A stretch of 64,000 bases of DNA from Hyphomicrobiales bacterium (GCA_021730985.1 JAKFYI010000021.1:1-64000), one strand, 5' to 3'; counted from the first letter of the stretch, positions 34,303-42,894 are shown. Notes: generated by a model not told the origin, from the sequence alone. Translations and numbers: made by a program.

Positions 34303-35175
34303 TCATGGCATGGCCCTGTCGCGCGCCTGCTCCAGCGCGCGGCGCGTCAGCGCCAGCACCAGGTCGCGCCGATAACCCGCGCTGATGTTCTCGTCGTCGA
34401 GCGGATCGACCTTCTTGGCGGCGATCTCGGCGGCGAGCATGAAGGCATCCGGCGACGGCTGGCGGCCCTTCAACGCATACTCGGCCTCGACGATGCGCCG
34501 GGGCGACGCTTCCGCGCCGCCGACCGCGATGCGCGACTCGGCGATCACGCCGTCGTCCTGCAGCCGGTAGACCACCACCGCCATCGCGATGGCGAAATCG
34601 CCGGAGCGGCGGCTGAACTCGGAAAAGCCGAATCGCACATCCGGCTTGAGCATCGGCAGCCGCACTTCGGCGAGCAATTCGTCATCTTCCAGCGCGGTCG
34701 TCATCAATCCCTTGAAATAATCCGGCGCCGAGATGAGCCGCACCCCGCGCGTCGAGATCGCCATCATCTCGGCGTCGAGGCAGGCCGCGACCGCGCACCA
34801 TTCGGAGGCCGGATCGGCGTGGGCAATCGAACCGCAGAAGGTGCCGCGGGTTCGGATCGGATGATGCGCGACATGCTGCGCCACCTCGGACAGCAGCACG
34901 CCGAGCGGGCCCTCCACCGCAGGCTGCTCGAATGCCGCGTGGCGCACGGTGGCGCCGACGAACAAGCGGCCGTCCTGCGCGTCCAGCCGGTCGAGGCCCG
35001 CGACGCCGTTGATGTCGATCAGATGGCTCGGCCGCGCCAGGCGGAACGCCATGGTGGGCACCAGGCTCTGCCCCCCGGCTAGCACGCGGCCGTCGTCGCT
35101 TGCGTACTCCGCAAGCAGCGCGACGGCTTCTTCCACCGTCCGGGGCGCGTGATACTGAAATGGGGCGGGTTTCAT
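34303..35175 (-). CDS. Xanthine-dehydrogenase family FAD-binding (medium) subunit, second copy
   Basis: The 290-residue flavin subunit has MKPAPFQYHAPRTVEEAVAL, the FAD motif AGGQSLVPTMAFRLARPSH (about 34-52), RTRGTFCGSIAHADPASEW, and a C-terminal CODH-like domain ending in LTRRALEQARDRAM. ATG 35175 starts the family motif; the open frame beyond it is antisense to the crotonase gene and is not coding. It pairs with the large subunit at 31815. Confidence 0.93.
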   Translation of the reverse strand: MKPAPFQYHAPRTVEEAVALLAEYASDDGRVLAGGQSLVPTMAFRLARPSHLIDINGVAGLDRLDAQDGRLFVGATVRHAAFEQPAVEGPLGVLLSEVAQHVAHHPIRTRGTFCGSIAHADPASEWCAVAACLDAEMMAISTRGVRLISAPDYFKGLMTTALEDDELLAEVRLPMLKPDVRFGFSEFSRRSGDFAIAMAVVVYRLQDDGVIAESRIAVGGAEASPRRIVEAEYALKGRQPSPDAFMLAAEIAAKKVDPLDDENISAGYRRDLVLALTRRALEQARDRAMP

Positions 35176-35295
35176 TGCCGCGGCCAGCATAGGGCTGGGA
35201 GCCATGCGCTTCAACGCTGATGGCCGCACTGGCGTCATGCAATGCCGAGGCGATATGCTCCGCGCGCCCGTTAGTCCTCTCGAAAGGCGTACGCG

Positions 35296-36030
35296 ATGCC
35301 CGATATCCTGACCAAGCAGGACGGCCCTGTCCTGCACATCACCATCAACCAGCCGGAGCGCGGCAACGCCGTCACCGACGACATGGTGCGCGAGCTGTCG
35401 CGCCTGATCGCCGAGGCGCCGAAGACCTCGGATATCGTCGTGCTGCGCGGCGCGGGCAAGGATTTCTGCGTCGGCCGGGCCGGCATGGGCGCGCGTCCCG
35501 AGGTCGAGCCGACCGCCTTCGCGCGGCGCAACTTCTCCGACGTGGTGTTCGACGCCTATGGCGCGATGCGCAACTGCCCGATCCCGATCGTCGCGGTGGT
35601 GCAGGGCGGCGCGCACGGCTTCGGCTGCGCTATCGCGGCGGCTTGCGACATCACGCTGGCCAGCGACAAGGCCAGCTTCTCGGTGCCGGAAATGGCGCAC
35701 CAGATCATGCCGACCATGGTGATGTCGTCGTTCGTCGACCGCGTGCCAAGGAAGGCAATGGCCTATCTGGTCTATTCGATGTTCGAGGTGTCGCCGGAGC
35801 GCGCCTTGTCCTACGGCATCGTCAGCGACGTTGTGCCGTCCGCGCAACTGGAAGCCACCGTGAGCAAGCTGATCGCCGCGATGCTGAAGGCACCGACCAT
35901 CTCGATCCGCGCCGCCAAGGAATACATCCGCACCGGACCCGACATGCCGGTCGCCGGCGCCATCGAATACGCGCGAAACCTGCACGCCACGATCAATTCG
36001 GCGGCCGAGATCAGGAAGCCGCGGGGTTGA
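35296..36030 (+). CDS. Enoyl-CoA hydratase/isomerase (crotonase) family protein
   Basis: The 244-residue protein shows the crotonase oxyanion segments GAGKDFCVGRAGMG (about 52-65) and QGGAHGFGCAIAAACDITLA, with the later SFSVPEMAHQIMP holding the usual second acidic residue. The first catalytic Glu of hydratases is not obvious, so isomerase, dehydratase or lyase chemistry is equally possible. It is followed 1 nt later by a TrpX-type binding protein, so both are co-transcribed. ATG 35296 follows a CGAAAGG ribosome binding region. Confidence 0.87.
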   Translation: MPDILTKQDGPVLHITINQPERGNAVTDDMVRELSRLIAEAPKTSDIVVLRGAGKDFCVGRAGMGARPEVEPTAFARRNFSDVVFDAYGAMRNCPIPIVAVVQGGAHGFGCAIAAACDITLASDKASFSVPEMAHQIMPTMVMSSFVDRVPRKAMAYLVYSMFEVSPERALSYGIVSDVVPSAQLEATVSKLIAAMLKAPTISIRAAKEYIRTGPDMPVAGAIEYARNLHATINSAAEIRKPRG

Positions 36031-36031
36031 G

Positions 36032-37018
36032 ATGAGACGGCGCGACTTCATCACGCTTGTCGGCGGCGCGGCGCTCGCTGTGCCGCAGTTCGCACGCGCG
36101 CAAACGGTACGCCGGATCGGCGTGCTGATTGGCTATGCCGAGAGCAATCTTGAAGGACAGGCCAATGTCGCGGCGTTCCGGGAGGAACTCCAAAAGCTCG
36201 GCTGGACAGAGGGCCGCAACATCCAGATCGACACGCGCTGGGCGACACCCGGCGATGCGGAGTCGGGACAGCGATTCGCGAAGGAACTCGTCGCATTGCA
36301 GCCTGACCTCATTCTTTCGAATAACACACCCACCACCGCGGCGCTGCTGCAACAGACCCGCACCATCCCCATCATTTTCGGGAACATTTCCGACCCGGTC
36401 GGCAGCGGCTTCGTCGCGAGCTTTCCGCGGCCGGGCGGCAACGTCACCGGGTTCACCAATCTGGAGCCGGCGATGACCGGCAAGTGGCTGGAGCTGCTCA
36501 AGGAGGTTGCGCCGCGGGTCAACCGCGTTGCCATCCTGTTCAATCCGGTCACGGCGCCCTATGCCGAATATTACCTGACCCCCTTCAAAGCCGCCGCTGC
36601 GTCCTTCGCCGTGGAGGCGGTCGCAGCCCCTGTTCGTGACAGATTCGCGCTCGAATCCGCTGTTGCCGCACAGGCACGCGCGCCGAATGGCGGCCTGATC
36701 GTGATGACGGATAGCTTCATGGTCGGCCACGGCGCGGAGATCACCTCGCTGGCGGCTCGCCATCGTCTCCCCGCCATTTATCCGTACCGTTTCTTCGCTG
36801 AACTTGGCGGCCTCTTATCTTACGGAAATGACCGGCTCGATAATTTTCGGCGCGCAGCGACCTATGCCGATCGCATCCTCAAGGGCGCCAAGCCAAGCGA
36901 GCTTCCCGTCCAGGCCCCGGCCAAGTTCGAGCTCGTGATCAACCTCAAGACCGCCAAAGCGCTCGGCCTCGACGTACCGATGCTTCTCCAGCAGCGCGCC
37001 GACGCGGTGATCGAATGA
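36032..37018 (+). CDS. TrpX/DUF534-type ABC substrate-binding protein
   Basis: The 328-residue receptor has a Tat-like leader RRRDFITLVGGAALAVPQFA, then VRRIGVLIGYAESNLEG, SNNTPTTAALLQQTRTIPII, SFPRPGGNVTGFTNLEP, and the family ending APAKFELVINLKTAKALGL. It resembles the two tandem genes at 13590-15541 but has a separate context, 1 nt after a crotonase gene. No ABC permease or ATPase nearby. Confidence 0.88.
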   Translation: MRRRDFITLVGGAALAVPQFARAQTVRRIGVLIGYAESNLEGQANVAAFREELQKLGWTEGRNIQIDTRWATPGDAESGQRFAKELVALQPDLILSNNTPTTAALLQQTRTIPIIFGNISDPVGSGFVASFPRPGGNVTGFTNLEPAMTGKWLELLKEVAPRVNRVAILFNPVTAPYAEYYLTPFKAAAASFAVEAVAAPVRDRFALESAVAAQARAPNGGLIVMTDSFMVGHGAEITSLAARHRLPAIYPYRFFAELGGLLSYGNDRLDNFRRAATYADRILKGAKPSELPVQAPAKFELVINLKTAKALGLDVPMLLQQRADAVIE

Positions 37019-37049
37019 CGTGCATTGAGTCCAATCCGGGAAAGTGTGA

Positions 37050-38243
37050 ATGAAAGTCTTCATCTTCGACCTGCTGCCGTACGGAAAGCATTTCGATCAA
37101 TACAAGGAAACCAAATATCTCCCCTACCCGCTGCCGCTGGATCACTTCGATCCCGAGATCGCGGCGCGGACCTATGAAGAGCATCTCAAGTGCTGGGAGG
37201 AGATGGACAAGCTCGGCTACGACGGCGTGGGACTGAACGAGCACCACACCACGCCGCACGGGCTGATGAATTCGCCCAACATGATGGCGGCGGTCGGCGC
37301 GCAGCGGACCAAGAACCTCAAGTTCCTGCTGCTCGGCAACCTGGTGCCGCTGCACAATCCGCTGCGCATCGCCGAAGAGCTGGCGATGGCGGATTGCCTC
37401 TCGCATGGACGTATTCTCTCGGGCTTCGCCCGCGGCGTGCCGCGTGAGTACAACGTGTACGGCGTGTCGATGGGCGAGTCGCGCGCGCGTTTCGAGGAAG
37501 CCGTCGACATCATCATGAAGGCGTGGACCGAGCCGGTGTTCTCCTACGAGGGCAAATTCTGGTCCTATAAGGACATCGCGATCTGGCCCAGGCCCTACCA
37601 GCAGCCGCATCCGCCGGTGTGGGTGCCGTTCACCGGCTCCAAGGAAACCATCGAATGGGCGGCGAAGCACAACTTCAGCGCGGTGATCCCGGACCATCAC
37701 CGCGGCCTGACGCAGGACATCGTCGGCTACTTCGCCAAGCATCTCGCGTCACACGGCAGGACAATCACGCCGGAGCACATCTGCTATTTCGCCGACGCTT
37801 ACGTGGCGCCGGATCGCGCCACCGCGATCAAGGAATACAGCCCGTTCTATCTCTATTTCGTGCACACGCTATGGCACCACGGCTCGCTGGAGCAGAAGTC
37901 CTCGCCGAAGGGCACCGGCTATTTGTCGTCGGCATCGTATGACTACATCAAGCCGGAGAACCGGGTCGGCGCGGGCGTGGATCGCGAAGGGATGATGAAG
38001 ACCACCCTCGCCGACATCGAGCGCAAGATCGACGGCGGCGAACTGGCGTGGGGCAGCCCCAAGGACGTCGCCGACCAGCTCATCGCCGGCGCGGAGCGCA
38101 TGGGCGCCAACACGCTGCTGCTGAACATGAACGTCGGCGCGATGTCCTACGAGGTGTTCAGCGAGCAGATCCGGCGTTTCGGCAAGGATGTGCTGCCCAG
38201 GCTTCAGGCCCATCAAGTGAAGCGGGTTCCGGCGGCGGCGTGA
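37050..38243 (+). CDS. LLM-class flavin-dependent monooxygenase (luciferase-like)
   Basis: The 397-residue protein has the bacterial-luciferase-like TIM barrel: DKLGYDGVGLNEHHTTPHGL (about 55-74), NLKFLLLGNLVPLHNPLRIA, GRILSGFARGVPREYNVYGV, and EAVDIIMKAWTEPVFSYEGK. These enzymes use FMNH2 and O2 to hydroxylate or oxidatively cleave organic substrates. It follows the binding protein by 31 bp, so the crotonase, receptor and monooxygenase may form one operon. Substrate unknown. Confidence 0.88.
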   Translation: MKVFIFDLLPYGKHFDQYKETKYLPYPLPLDHFDPEIAARTYEEHLKCWEEMDKLGYDGVGLNEHHTTPHGLMNSPNMMAAVGAQRTKNLKFLLLGNLVPLHNPLRIAEELAMADCLSHGRILSGFARGVPREYNVYGVSMGESRARFEEAVDIIMKAWTEPVFSYEGKFWSYKDIAIWPRPYQQPHPPVWVPFTGSKETIEWAAKHNFSAVIPDHHRGLTQDIVGYFAKHLASHGRTITPEHICYFADAYVAPDRATAIKEYSPFYLYFVHTLWHHGSLEQKSSPKGTGYLSSASYDYIKPENRVGAGVDREGMMKTTLADIERKIDGGELAWGSPKDVADQLIAGAERMGANTLLLNMNVGAMSYEVFSEQIRRFGKDVLPRLQAHQVKRVPAAA

Positions 38244-38247
38244 CGAT

Positions 38248-38687
38248 CTCGAGTCCCGGGCGCAGTGCAGCACGAAGTGGTGCGCTGCAGACCCGGGACC
38301 CCGGTTGCTTTCAAAGATTGATGATATCGGCCGTTCGGTCTAGCCAACGTGGATTTTCCGCTTCGATCAATTGAAACTTCCACTCTCGCCGCCAACGCTT
38401 CAGGGTGCGCTCCCTCGCACGCGCTTCAAGGATGGATTCATATGGCTCGCAACAGACAAGCCGATGAACCTTGTATTGGCGGGTAAAGCCCGGCACCGCG
38501 CCGGATCGATGTTCGGCCAACCTCCGGCTCAAGTCATTCGTTACGCCGACGTACATCGTGCCCGCGATAGCGGCTCGCGAGGATGTAGACGAAGTAGTTT
38601 GCCACGTTTGCACCAAAACAACCGGGGTCCCGGGTCTGCAGTGCATCACTGCGCTTCGCTTGTGCTGCACTGCGCCCGGGACACGAG
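38248..38687. mobile_element. Composite element: GIY-YIG gene between inverted family-C arms
   Basis: Arms at 38248-38307 and 38619-38687 are inverted copies of one another. An internal 23-bp stretch is perfectly inverted (38285-38307 and 38619-38641), and CCCGGG-containing outer parts match the two-arm copy at 31681-31806. Between them lies only the GIY-YIG frame. The layout is that of a small mobile unit with terminal inverted repeats carrying a nuclease; mobility is inferred. I saw no target-site duplication. Confidence 0.6.
38311..38605 (-). pseudogene. GIY-YIG nuclease family gene, one-base frameshift
   Basis: Two frames together encode a typical 97-residue GIY-YIG protein. GTG 38605 begins ANYFVYILASRYRG (the GIY strand VYIL). 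After one G too many in the GGG run (CCC at 38561-38563 on the plus strand), the other frame continues TMYVGVTNDLSRRLAEHRSG (YIG strand YVG, catalytic Arg region), then ARERTLKRWRREWKFQLIE. The break makes it either a pseudogene or a base-call error. Length fits the single-domain GIY-YIG (UPF0213-like) family. Confidence 0.82.
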
Positions 38688-38773
38688 ACATATACCGAGC
38701 ATAAGGCTTGAACCCGGGCTCATGAAGCAGGCAAAGTACCCGCCAGGAAACGCCTAACCGAAAGTGACAGTCC

Positions 38774-40525
38774 ATGTCCCAAGCCACCGCCGCCCGCAAG
38801 ATCAGCAACGAGGCCGAGCATTCCACCGCCTATTATTTTATCGAGGGCCTCAATGAACTCGGCATCGAGCATCTGTTCTGCAACTTCGGCACCGACCATG
38901 CGCCGGTCATCGAAGCGATGGCGGACCGCGAGAAGCACGGCGAAAAGGTGCCGAACGTCATGCTCTGCCCGCATGAGAACACCGCCGCTCACATGGCGAT
39001 GGGTTATGCGGCGGTAACCGGGCGCGGCCAGGCCGTGCTGGTGCACGTCGATGTCGGCACAGCCAACACCGCGAACGCGATGCACAACATGTTCCGCAGC
39101 CGCCTGCCCGTGCTGTTGATGTCGGGCAAGGCGCCCTACACCTCCAGCAACGAACTGGTCGGCTCACGCGACACCTACGTGCACTTCGTGCAGGAGCCGA
39201 TCGATCAGGGCGCTCTTGTGCGCCCCTACATGAAGTGGGAATGGACGCTGCCATCCGGCGTCGTGGTGAAGGAGGCGCTGCGCCGCGCCCACACCATCAT
39301 GGAAAACCATCCGCAGGGCCCGGTCTACTTCATGGCGCAGCGCGAGACGCTGACGCAGCAGTGGGCCACCGACCAGATCCGCAGCTACTCGGCGGAGCAG
39401 TATTCGCAGCCGCAATCCGGCGGCGCCGATCCTGCCACGATCGCGCTGCTCGCCGACAAGCTGATTGCCGCCGAGCATCCGATCCTGATCTGCGGCTACG
39501 CCGGCCGCAACGCCAAGGCGGCAAAGCTGATCGAGGAGATTTCGCAGTTCGCCGGTATCGCGGTGTTCGAAGGCAACCAGACCTTCAACATCTCGCACGA
39601 ATTCCCCTGCTTCCTCGGCTACTCGCCGAACAAGCATCTGCCCAGGGCCGATGTCGGCATTCTGGTGGACGTCGACGTGCCCTGGTTCCCCGCCGACGTG
39701 TCGCACAAGAGCGGCTCGTTCTGGGCGCACATCGACATCGACACGCTGAAGGCGGCATCGCCGATGTGGACCTTCCCGGGCAACATGCGCATGCAGGGCG
39801 ACAGCGGCCGCGTTCTCGAGCAACTGCTCGACGAGTTGAAGAAGAAGGCGACGCCGAAATTCAAGGACGCCGCGCAGGCCCGCGTCGCTGCGCTGACGGC
39901 GGAGCGCAACGCCTGGCGCGAGCAGGCCAAGAAGCTCGCATCCAACAAGGGCAAAGTTGGCGAGATCGATCCGCACTACGTGTTCTCCGAGCTCAACAAG
40001 CTGCTCAAGGACGACGACGTCGTTCTCAACGAGGGTGTCCGCAATGCCGGCGCCTGCCTGCTCCAGTTGACGAGGCCCAAGCCCAACACCGTGGTTCGCT
40101 CGGGCGGCGGCGGCCTCGGCTGGTCGGGCGGCATGGCGCTCGGCGTCAAGCTGGCGTCACCCGACACGATGGCGGTTCAGGTGGTCGGCGACGGCGGCTT
40201 CTATTTCGGCGGCCCGTCGTCGGTGTTCTCGGTGGCGCAGCAATACAAGCTGCCGATCCTGGTGCTGCTGCTCGACAACACCGGCTGGTCGGCGGTGAAG
40301 GAGTCCACGCTGCGCGTGTTCCCGGAGGGCGAGGCCAAGTCGGCCGGCAAGTTCCAGGCGGGCCTGCTGGCGGATGCCGAGTTCTCCAAGGTTGGCGAGG
40401 CGTTTGGCGCCTACGGTGAGAAGGTCACCAATCCGGATGACCTGCCGGCGGCGCTGGCGCGCGCGGTGAAAGAGGTGCGCGGCGGCCGAGCGGCGATCCT
40501 GCATATCCGCGTGACGAAGCTATAA
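38774..40525 (+). CDS. Thiamine-diphosphate-dependent enzyme, acetolactate-synthase/benzoylformate-decarboxylase-like
   Basis: The 583-residue ThDP enzyme has an N-terminal PYR domain with the activating Glu E68 in CPHENTAAHMAMGYAAVTG. A central domain (about 215-360) follows, and a PP domain with the ThDP-Mg signature VVGDGGFYFGG...LLLDNTGW. It would decarboxylate a 2-keto acid or join acyl units. The neighbouring TctC receptors and decarboxylases suggest an aryl- or alkyl-glyoxylate substrate such as benzoylformate, but this is inference. No small regulatory subunit is nearby, so it is not a biosynthetic IlvB. Confidence 0.88.
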   Translation: MSQATAARKISNEAEHSTAYYFIEGLNELGIEHLFCNFGTDHAPVIEAMADREKHGEKVPNVMLCPHENTAAHMAMGYAAVTGRGQAVLVHVDVGTANTANAMHNMFRSRLPVLLMSGKAPYTSSNELVGSRDTYVHFVQEPIDQGALVRPYMKWEWTLPSGVVVKEALRRAHTIMENHPQGPVYFMAQRETLTQQWATDQIRSYSAEQYSQPQSGGADPATIALLADKLIAAEHPILICGYAGRNAKAAKLIEEISQFAGIAVFEGNQTFNISHEFPCFLGYSPNKHLPRADVGILVDVDVPWFPADVSHKSGSFWAHIDIDTLKAASPMWTFPGNMRMQGDSGRVLEQLLDELKKKATPKFKDAAQARVAALTAERNAWREQAKKLASNKGKVGEIDPHYVFSELNKLLKDDDVVLNEGVRNAGACLLQLTRPKPNTVVRSGGGGLGWSGGMALGVKLASPDTMAVQVVGDGGFYFGGPSSVFSVAQQYKLPILVLLLDNTGWSAVKESTLRVFPEGEAKSAGKFQAGLLADAEFSKVGEAFGAYGEKVTNPDDLPAALARAVKEVRGGRAAILHIRVTKL

Positions 40526-40535
40526 GAACAAACCT

Positions 40536-40622
40536 CGTCATGGCCGGGCTTGTCCCGGCCATCCACGTCTTGGCGGCAAAGCAAGCAAGGCGTGGATGCC
40601 CGGCATGAAGCCGGGCATGACG
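40536..40622. repeat. Dispersed palindromic repeat, variant of family B
   Basis: CGTCATGGCCGGGCTTGTCC..CCATCCACG and CGTGGATGCCCGGCATGAAG..GGGCATGACG form outer and inner inverted repeats. It lies 10-100 bp after the ThDP gene and before the next receptor gene. Confidence 0.85.
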
Positions 40623-40640
40623 TGGGATAGGGAGGAGCCC

Positions 40641-41606
40641 ATGTCTGCGCGTGCCCTAATCCTGGGCGCGGCTGTTGCCGCGTTTGCGTCGCCGGCCTTC
40701 AGCCAGCCCGCGCCCTACCCCACCCGAAACATCGAGATCATCGTGCCATACGGGCCCGGCGGCTCGACCGACATCGTCGGACGGATCGTCGCGCAGAAGC
40801 TCCAGGAACGGCTCGGCCAGAACGTGGTGGTGCTCAACCGGCCGGGCGCCAGCGGCACTCTCGGCCTCACCACAGCGATGCGCGCCGCGCCGGACGGCTA
40901 CACGCTTGTGAACAGCTACACCGCCGAGGCCGTGATCGTGCCGCAGATCTCCAAGACCCACAAATATTCCGTGGCGGACGACTTCGAGCCGATCGCGATC
41001 ACCGGCCTCGTTCCGGTGGTGCTGATGGTCTCCAAGACCATGAAGGCCAACACCCTGCAGGAATTCATCGCCGAGGTCCGCGCCAACCCGGGCAAATTTA
41101 CGTTCGGCGGCGGTTACGGCAGCCCGCCGCATGTGATGGGTGCTTGGATGAACAGGTTGCGCGGCCTTAACGTGCAGCACGTCCCTTACCGCGGCGGCGC
41201 CCAGGGGATCAATGACGTGGTCGGCGGCCACATCGACATGTTCTACGGCGGCGTCGCTGCCGGAAAGGCCGCGATCGACTCTGGCTCCGTCAAAGCCATC
41301 GCGGTGACAGGCGACACCCGCTCCACGGCGCTGCCCAACGTTCCGACCTTCAAGGAAGCCGGCGTGCCGGAGTTCGATCTCGCAAGCTGGACCGTGATGC
41401 TGGCGCCGAAGGGCACGCCCGCCGAGATCGTCGCCCGGATTCGCAAGGAAACGCTCGCCTTGCTGGAGGATCCCAAGACCCAAGAGGCGCTGGCCAAGCA
41501 GGGCGCCGAGAAGAGCCCGAGCCAGGACGTGCGCTCCTTCCTCAAGAAAGAGAGCGATGCGTTCGGCCGCGCGGTGCGCGAGCTCGGCATCCTGATGGGC
41601 GAGTGA
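40641..41606 (+). CDS. TctC/Bug-type tripartite tricarboxylate binding protein
   Basis: The 321-residue receptor has a signal peptide (SARALILGAAVAAFASPAFS, cleaved near FSQ). It then shows YPTRNIEIIVPYGPGGSTDI, LNRPGASGTLGLTTAMRAAP, DGYTLVNSYTAEAVIVPQIS and the C-terminal FGRAVRELGILMGE. ATG 40641 with GGAGGAG 4-10 nt upstream is preferred over an upstream ATG inside the repeat. It is 115 bp after the ThDP gene and overlaps into a second receptor. Confidence 0.92.
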   Translation: MSARALILGAAVAAFASPAFSQPAPYPTRNIEIIVPYGPGGSTDIVGRIVAQKLQERLGQNVVVLNRPGASGTLGLTTAMRAAPDGYTLVNSYTAEAVIVPQISKTHKYSVADDFEPIAITGLVPVVLMVSKTMKANTLQEFIAEVRANPGKFTFGGGYGSPPHVMGAWMNRLRGLNVQHVPYRGGAQGINDVVGGHIDMFYGGVAAGKAAIDSGSVKAIAVTGDTRSTALPNVPTFKEAGVPEFDLASWTVMLAPKGTPAEIVARIRKETLALLEDPKTQEALAKQGAEKSPSQDVRSFLKKESDAFGRAVRELGILMGE

Positions 41607-41608
41607 CG

Positions 41609-42577
41609 ATGAACCCGTCCCGATGGCTCCCGGCTCTGGTTCTGCTCGCGCTCACCACCGCGGCGCAGGCGCAGAGCTGGCCGACCCGTCCGATCAAGGT
41701 GATCGTGCCGACCGGACCCGGCGCCGCCACCGACGTGATGGCGCGGATGATGAGCGACAGCATCTCGCGCACGATCGGCCAGCAGTTCGTAGTGGAAAAC
41801 CTGCCGGGCGCATCCGGCATCATCGCCCACCAGGCGGCCGCCCGCGCGCCGGCCGATGGCTACACCTTCCTGTTCACCAACACGTCGGGTCTCGCCACCA
41901 ATCTGGTGGCGTTCAAGACGCTGACCTACGATCCGACGCGCGATTTCGCGCCCGTCGCCATGGTGGTGGACTTCGGCCCGCAAATGCTTTCGGTGAACGT
42001 GGACGTTCCGGTGACGACCGTCGCCGGGCTGATTGCCCACGCCAAAGCCAATCCCGGCAAGCTGTCGTATGCGGTCGATGTGACGGCGGGCGCCGCGCCG
42101 TTCGCCGCGCGGCTCCTGAACAAGCGCGCCGGGCTCGGCATGGTCGAGGTGCCGTACAAATCCGCGGCGCAGATGGCGCAGGACGTAGCCAGCGGCACCG
42201 TTCCGGTGCTGATCTCGTCCATGGCCGCCGCCAACGCCATGGTGCAGGCCGGCAAGCTCCGCCGCCTGGCGCTGACCGCGAGCAAGCGCTTTCCGGCCAT
42301 TCCCGACCTGCCGGTGATCGCGGAAACCGTGCCAGGCGTAACCATGGACGGCTGGTTCGTCGTCGTGGCGCCAGCCGGAACGCCGCCGGATGCGATCAAG
42401 CGCGTGAACGCGGCGATCGGCGAATTCCTCAAGGGCGACGACATCAACAAGCGCCTCGCCGGGTTCGGCCTCGGCACCAGCGGCGCAGGCACCCCGGAAT
42501 CGACCGGCGACTTCATCCGCCGCGAGCAGGACAAGTGGCGCGAACTGGCGGCGGAACTGAATATCGAGAAGCAGTAG
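41609..42577 (+). CDS. TctC/Bug-type tripartite tricarboxylate binding protein (tandem)
   Basis: The 322-residue receptor has a signal peptide (NPSRWLPALVLLALTTAAQA), WPTRPIKVIVPTGPGAATDV, VENLPGASGIIAHQAAARAP, DGYTFLFTNTSGLATN and the ending WRELAAELNIEKQ. ATG 41609 lies 2 nt after the stop of the preceding gene; a GTG at 41603 overlaps it and is an alternative. This pair shows less mutual similarity than the other tandem pairs, so it may not be a recent duplication. Confidence 0.92.
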   Translation: MNPSRWLPALVLLALTTAAQAQSWPTRPIKVIVPTGPGAATDVMARMMSDSISRTIGQQFVVENLPGASGIIAHQAAARAPADGYTFLFTNTSGLATNLVAFKTLTYDPTRDFAPVAMVVDFGPQMLSVNVDVPVTTVAGLIAHAKANPGKLSYAVDVTAGAAPFAARLLNKRAGLGMVEVPYKSAAQMAQDVASGTVPVLISSMAAANAMVQAGKLRRLALTASKRFPAIPDLPVIAETVPGVTMDGWFVVVAPAGTPPDAIKRVNAAIGEFLKGDDINKRLAGFGLGTSGAGTPESTGDFIRREQDKWRELAAELNIEKQ

Positions 42578-42585
42578 TCTGGCTT

Positions 42586-42894
42586 CTATTTTTTGTCCGC
42601 AAATATCTCGTCGATGTCCTGCCGGCCGTCCAACACGCGGACGATCTCGGCAATCTCGTTGCTGACCCGGTAAAAAATAACGTGCGGACTTGCGGTGACC
42701 GACCGCAGATTCGCTCTGACTTCGTCGCGCGCCCGTCCGCCATAAGGATGTCTTCGAGCAACCGACAGACGGCGCCCAGGTCGCGGACAATCTTGTCGGC
42801 CGCTGCCGGCGACCTTTGCGTAGTGAAGCCAAATCGAGGAGAGATCCGCGCGGGCGTCGGAAGACCAGATTATCGGCGGCCTACGACTGGCCAT
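42586..42894 (-). CDS. parE: ParE/RelE family toxin with an internally shifted segment
   Basis: The 102-residue frame begins SRRPPIIWSSDARADLSSIW and ends HVIFYRVSNEIAEIVRVLDG, both typical of ParE. The middle (about 42736-42806) reads as unlikely Arg/Pro-rich sequence in this frame. In the +1 frame it reads AADKIVRDLGAVCRLLEDIL, the expected ParE helix. So one base was gained near 42801-42812 and one lost near 42726-42738, giving an open but scrambled core. It may be inactive, or these are two assembly errors. It overlaps the antitoxin gene by 14 nt. Confidence 0.78.
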   Translation of the reverse strand: MASRRPPIIWSSDARADLSSIWLHYAKVAGSGRQDCPRPGRRLSVARRHPYGGRARDEVRANLRSVTASPHVIFYRVSNEIAEIVRVLDGRQDIDEIFADKK

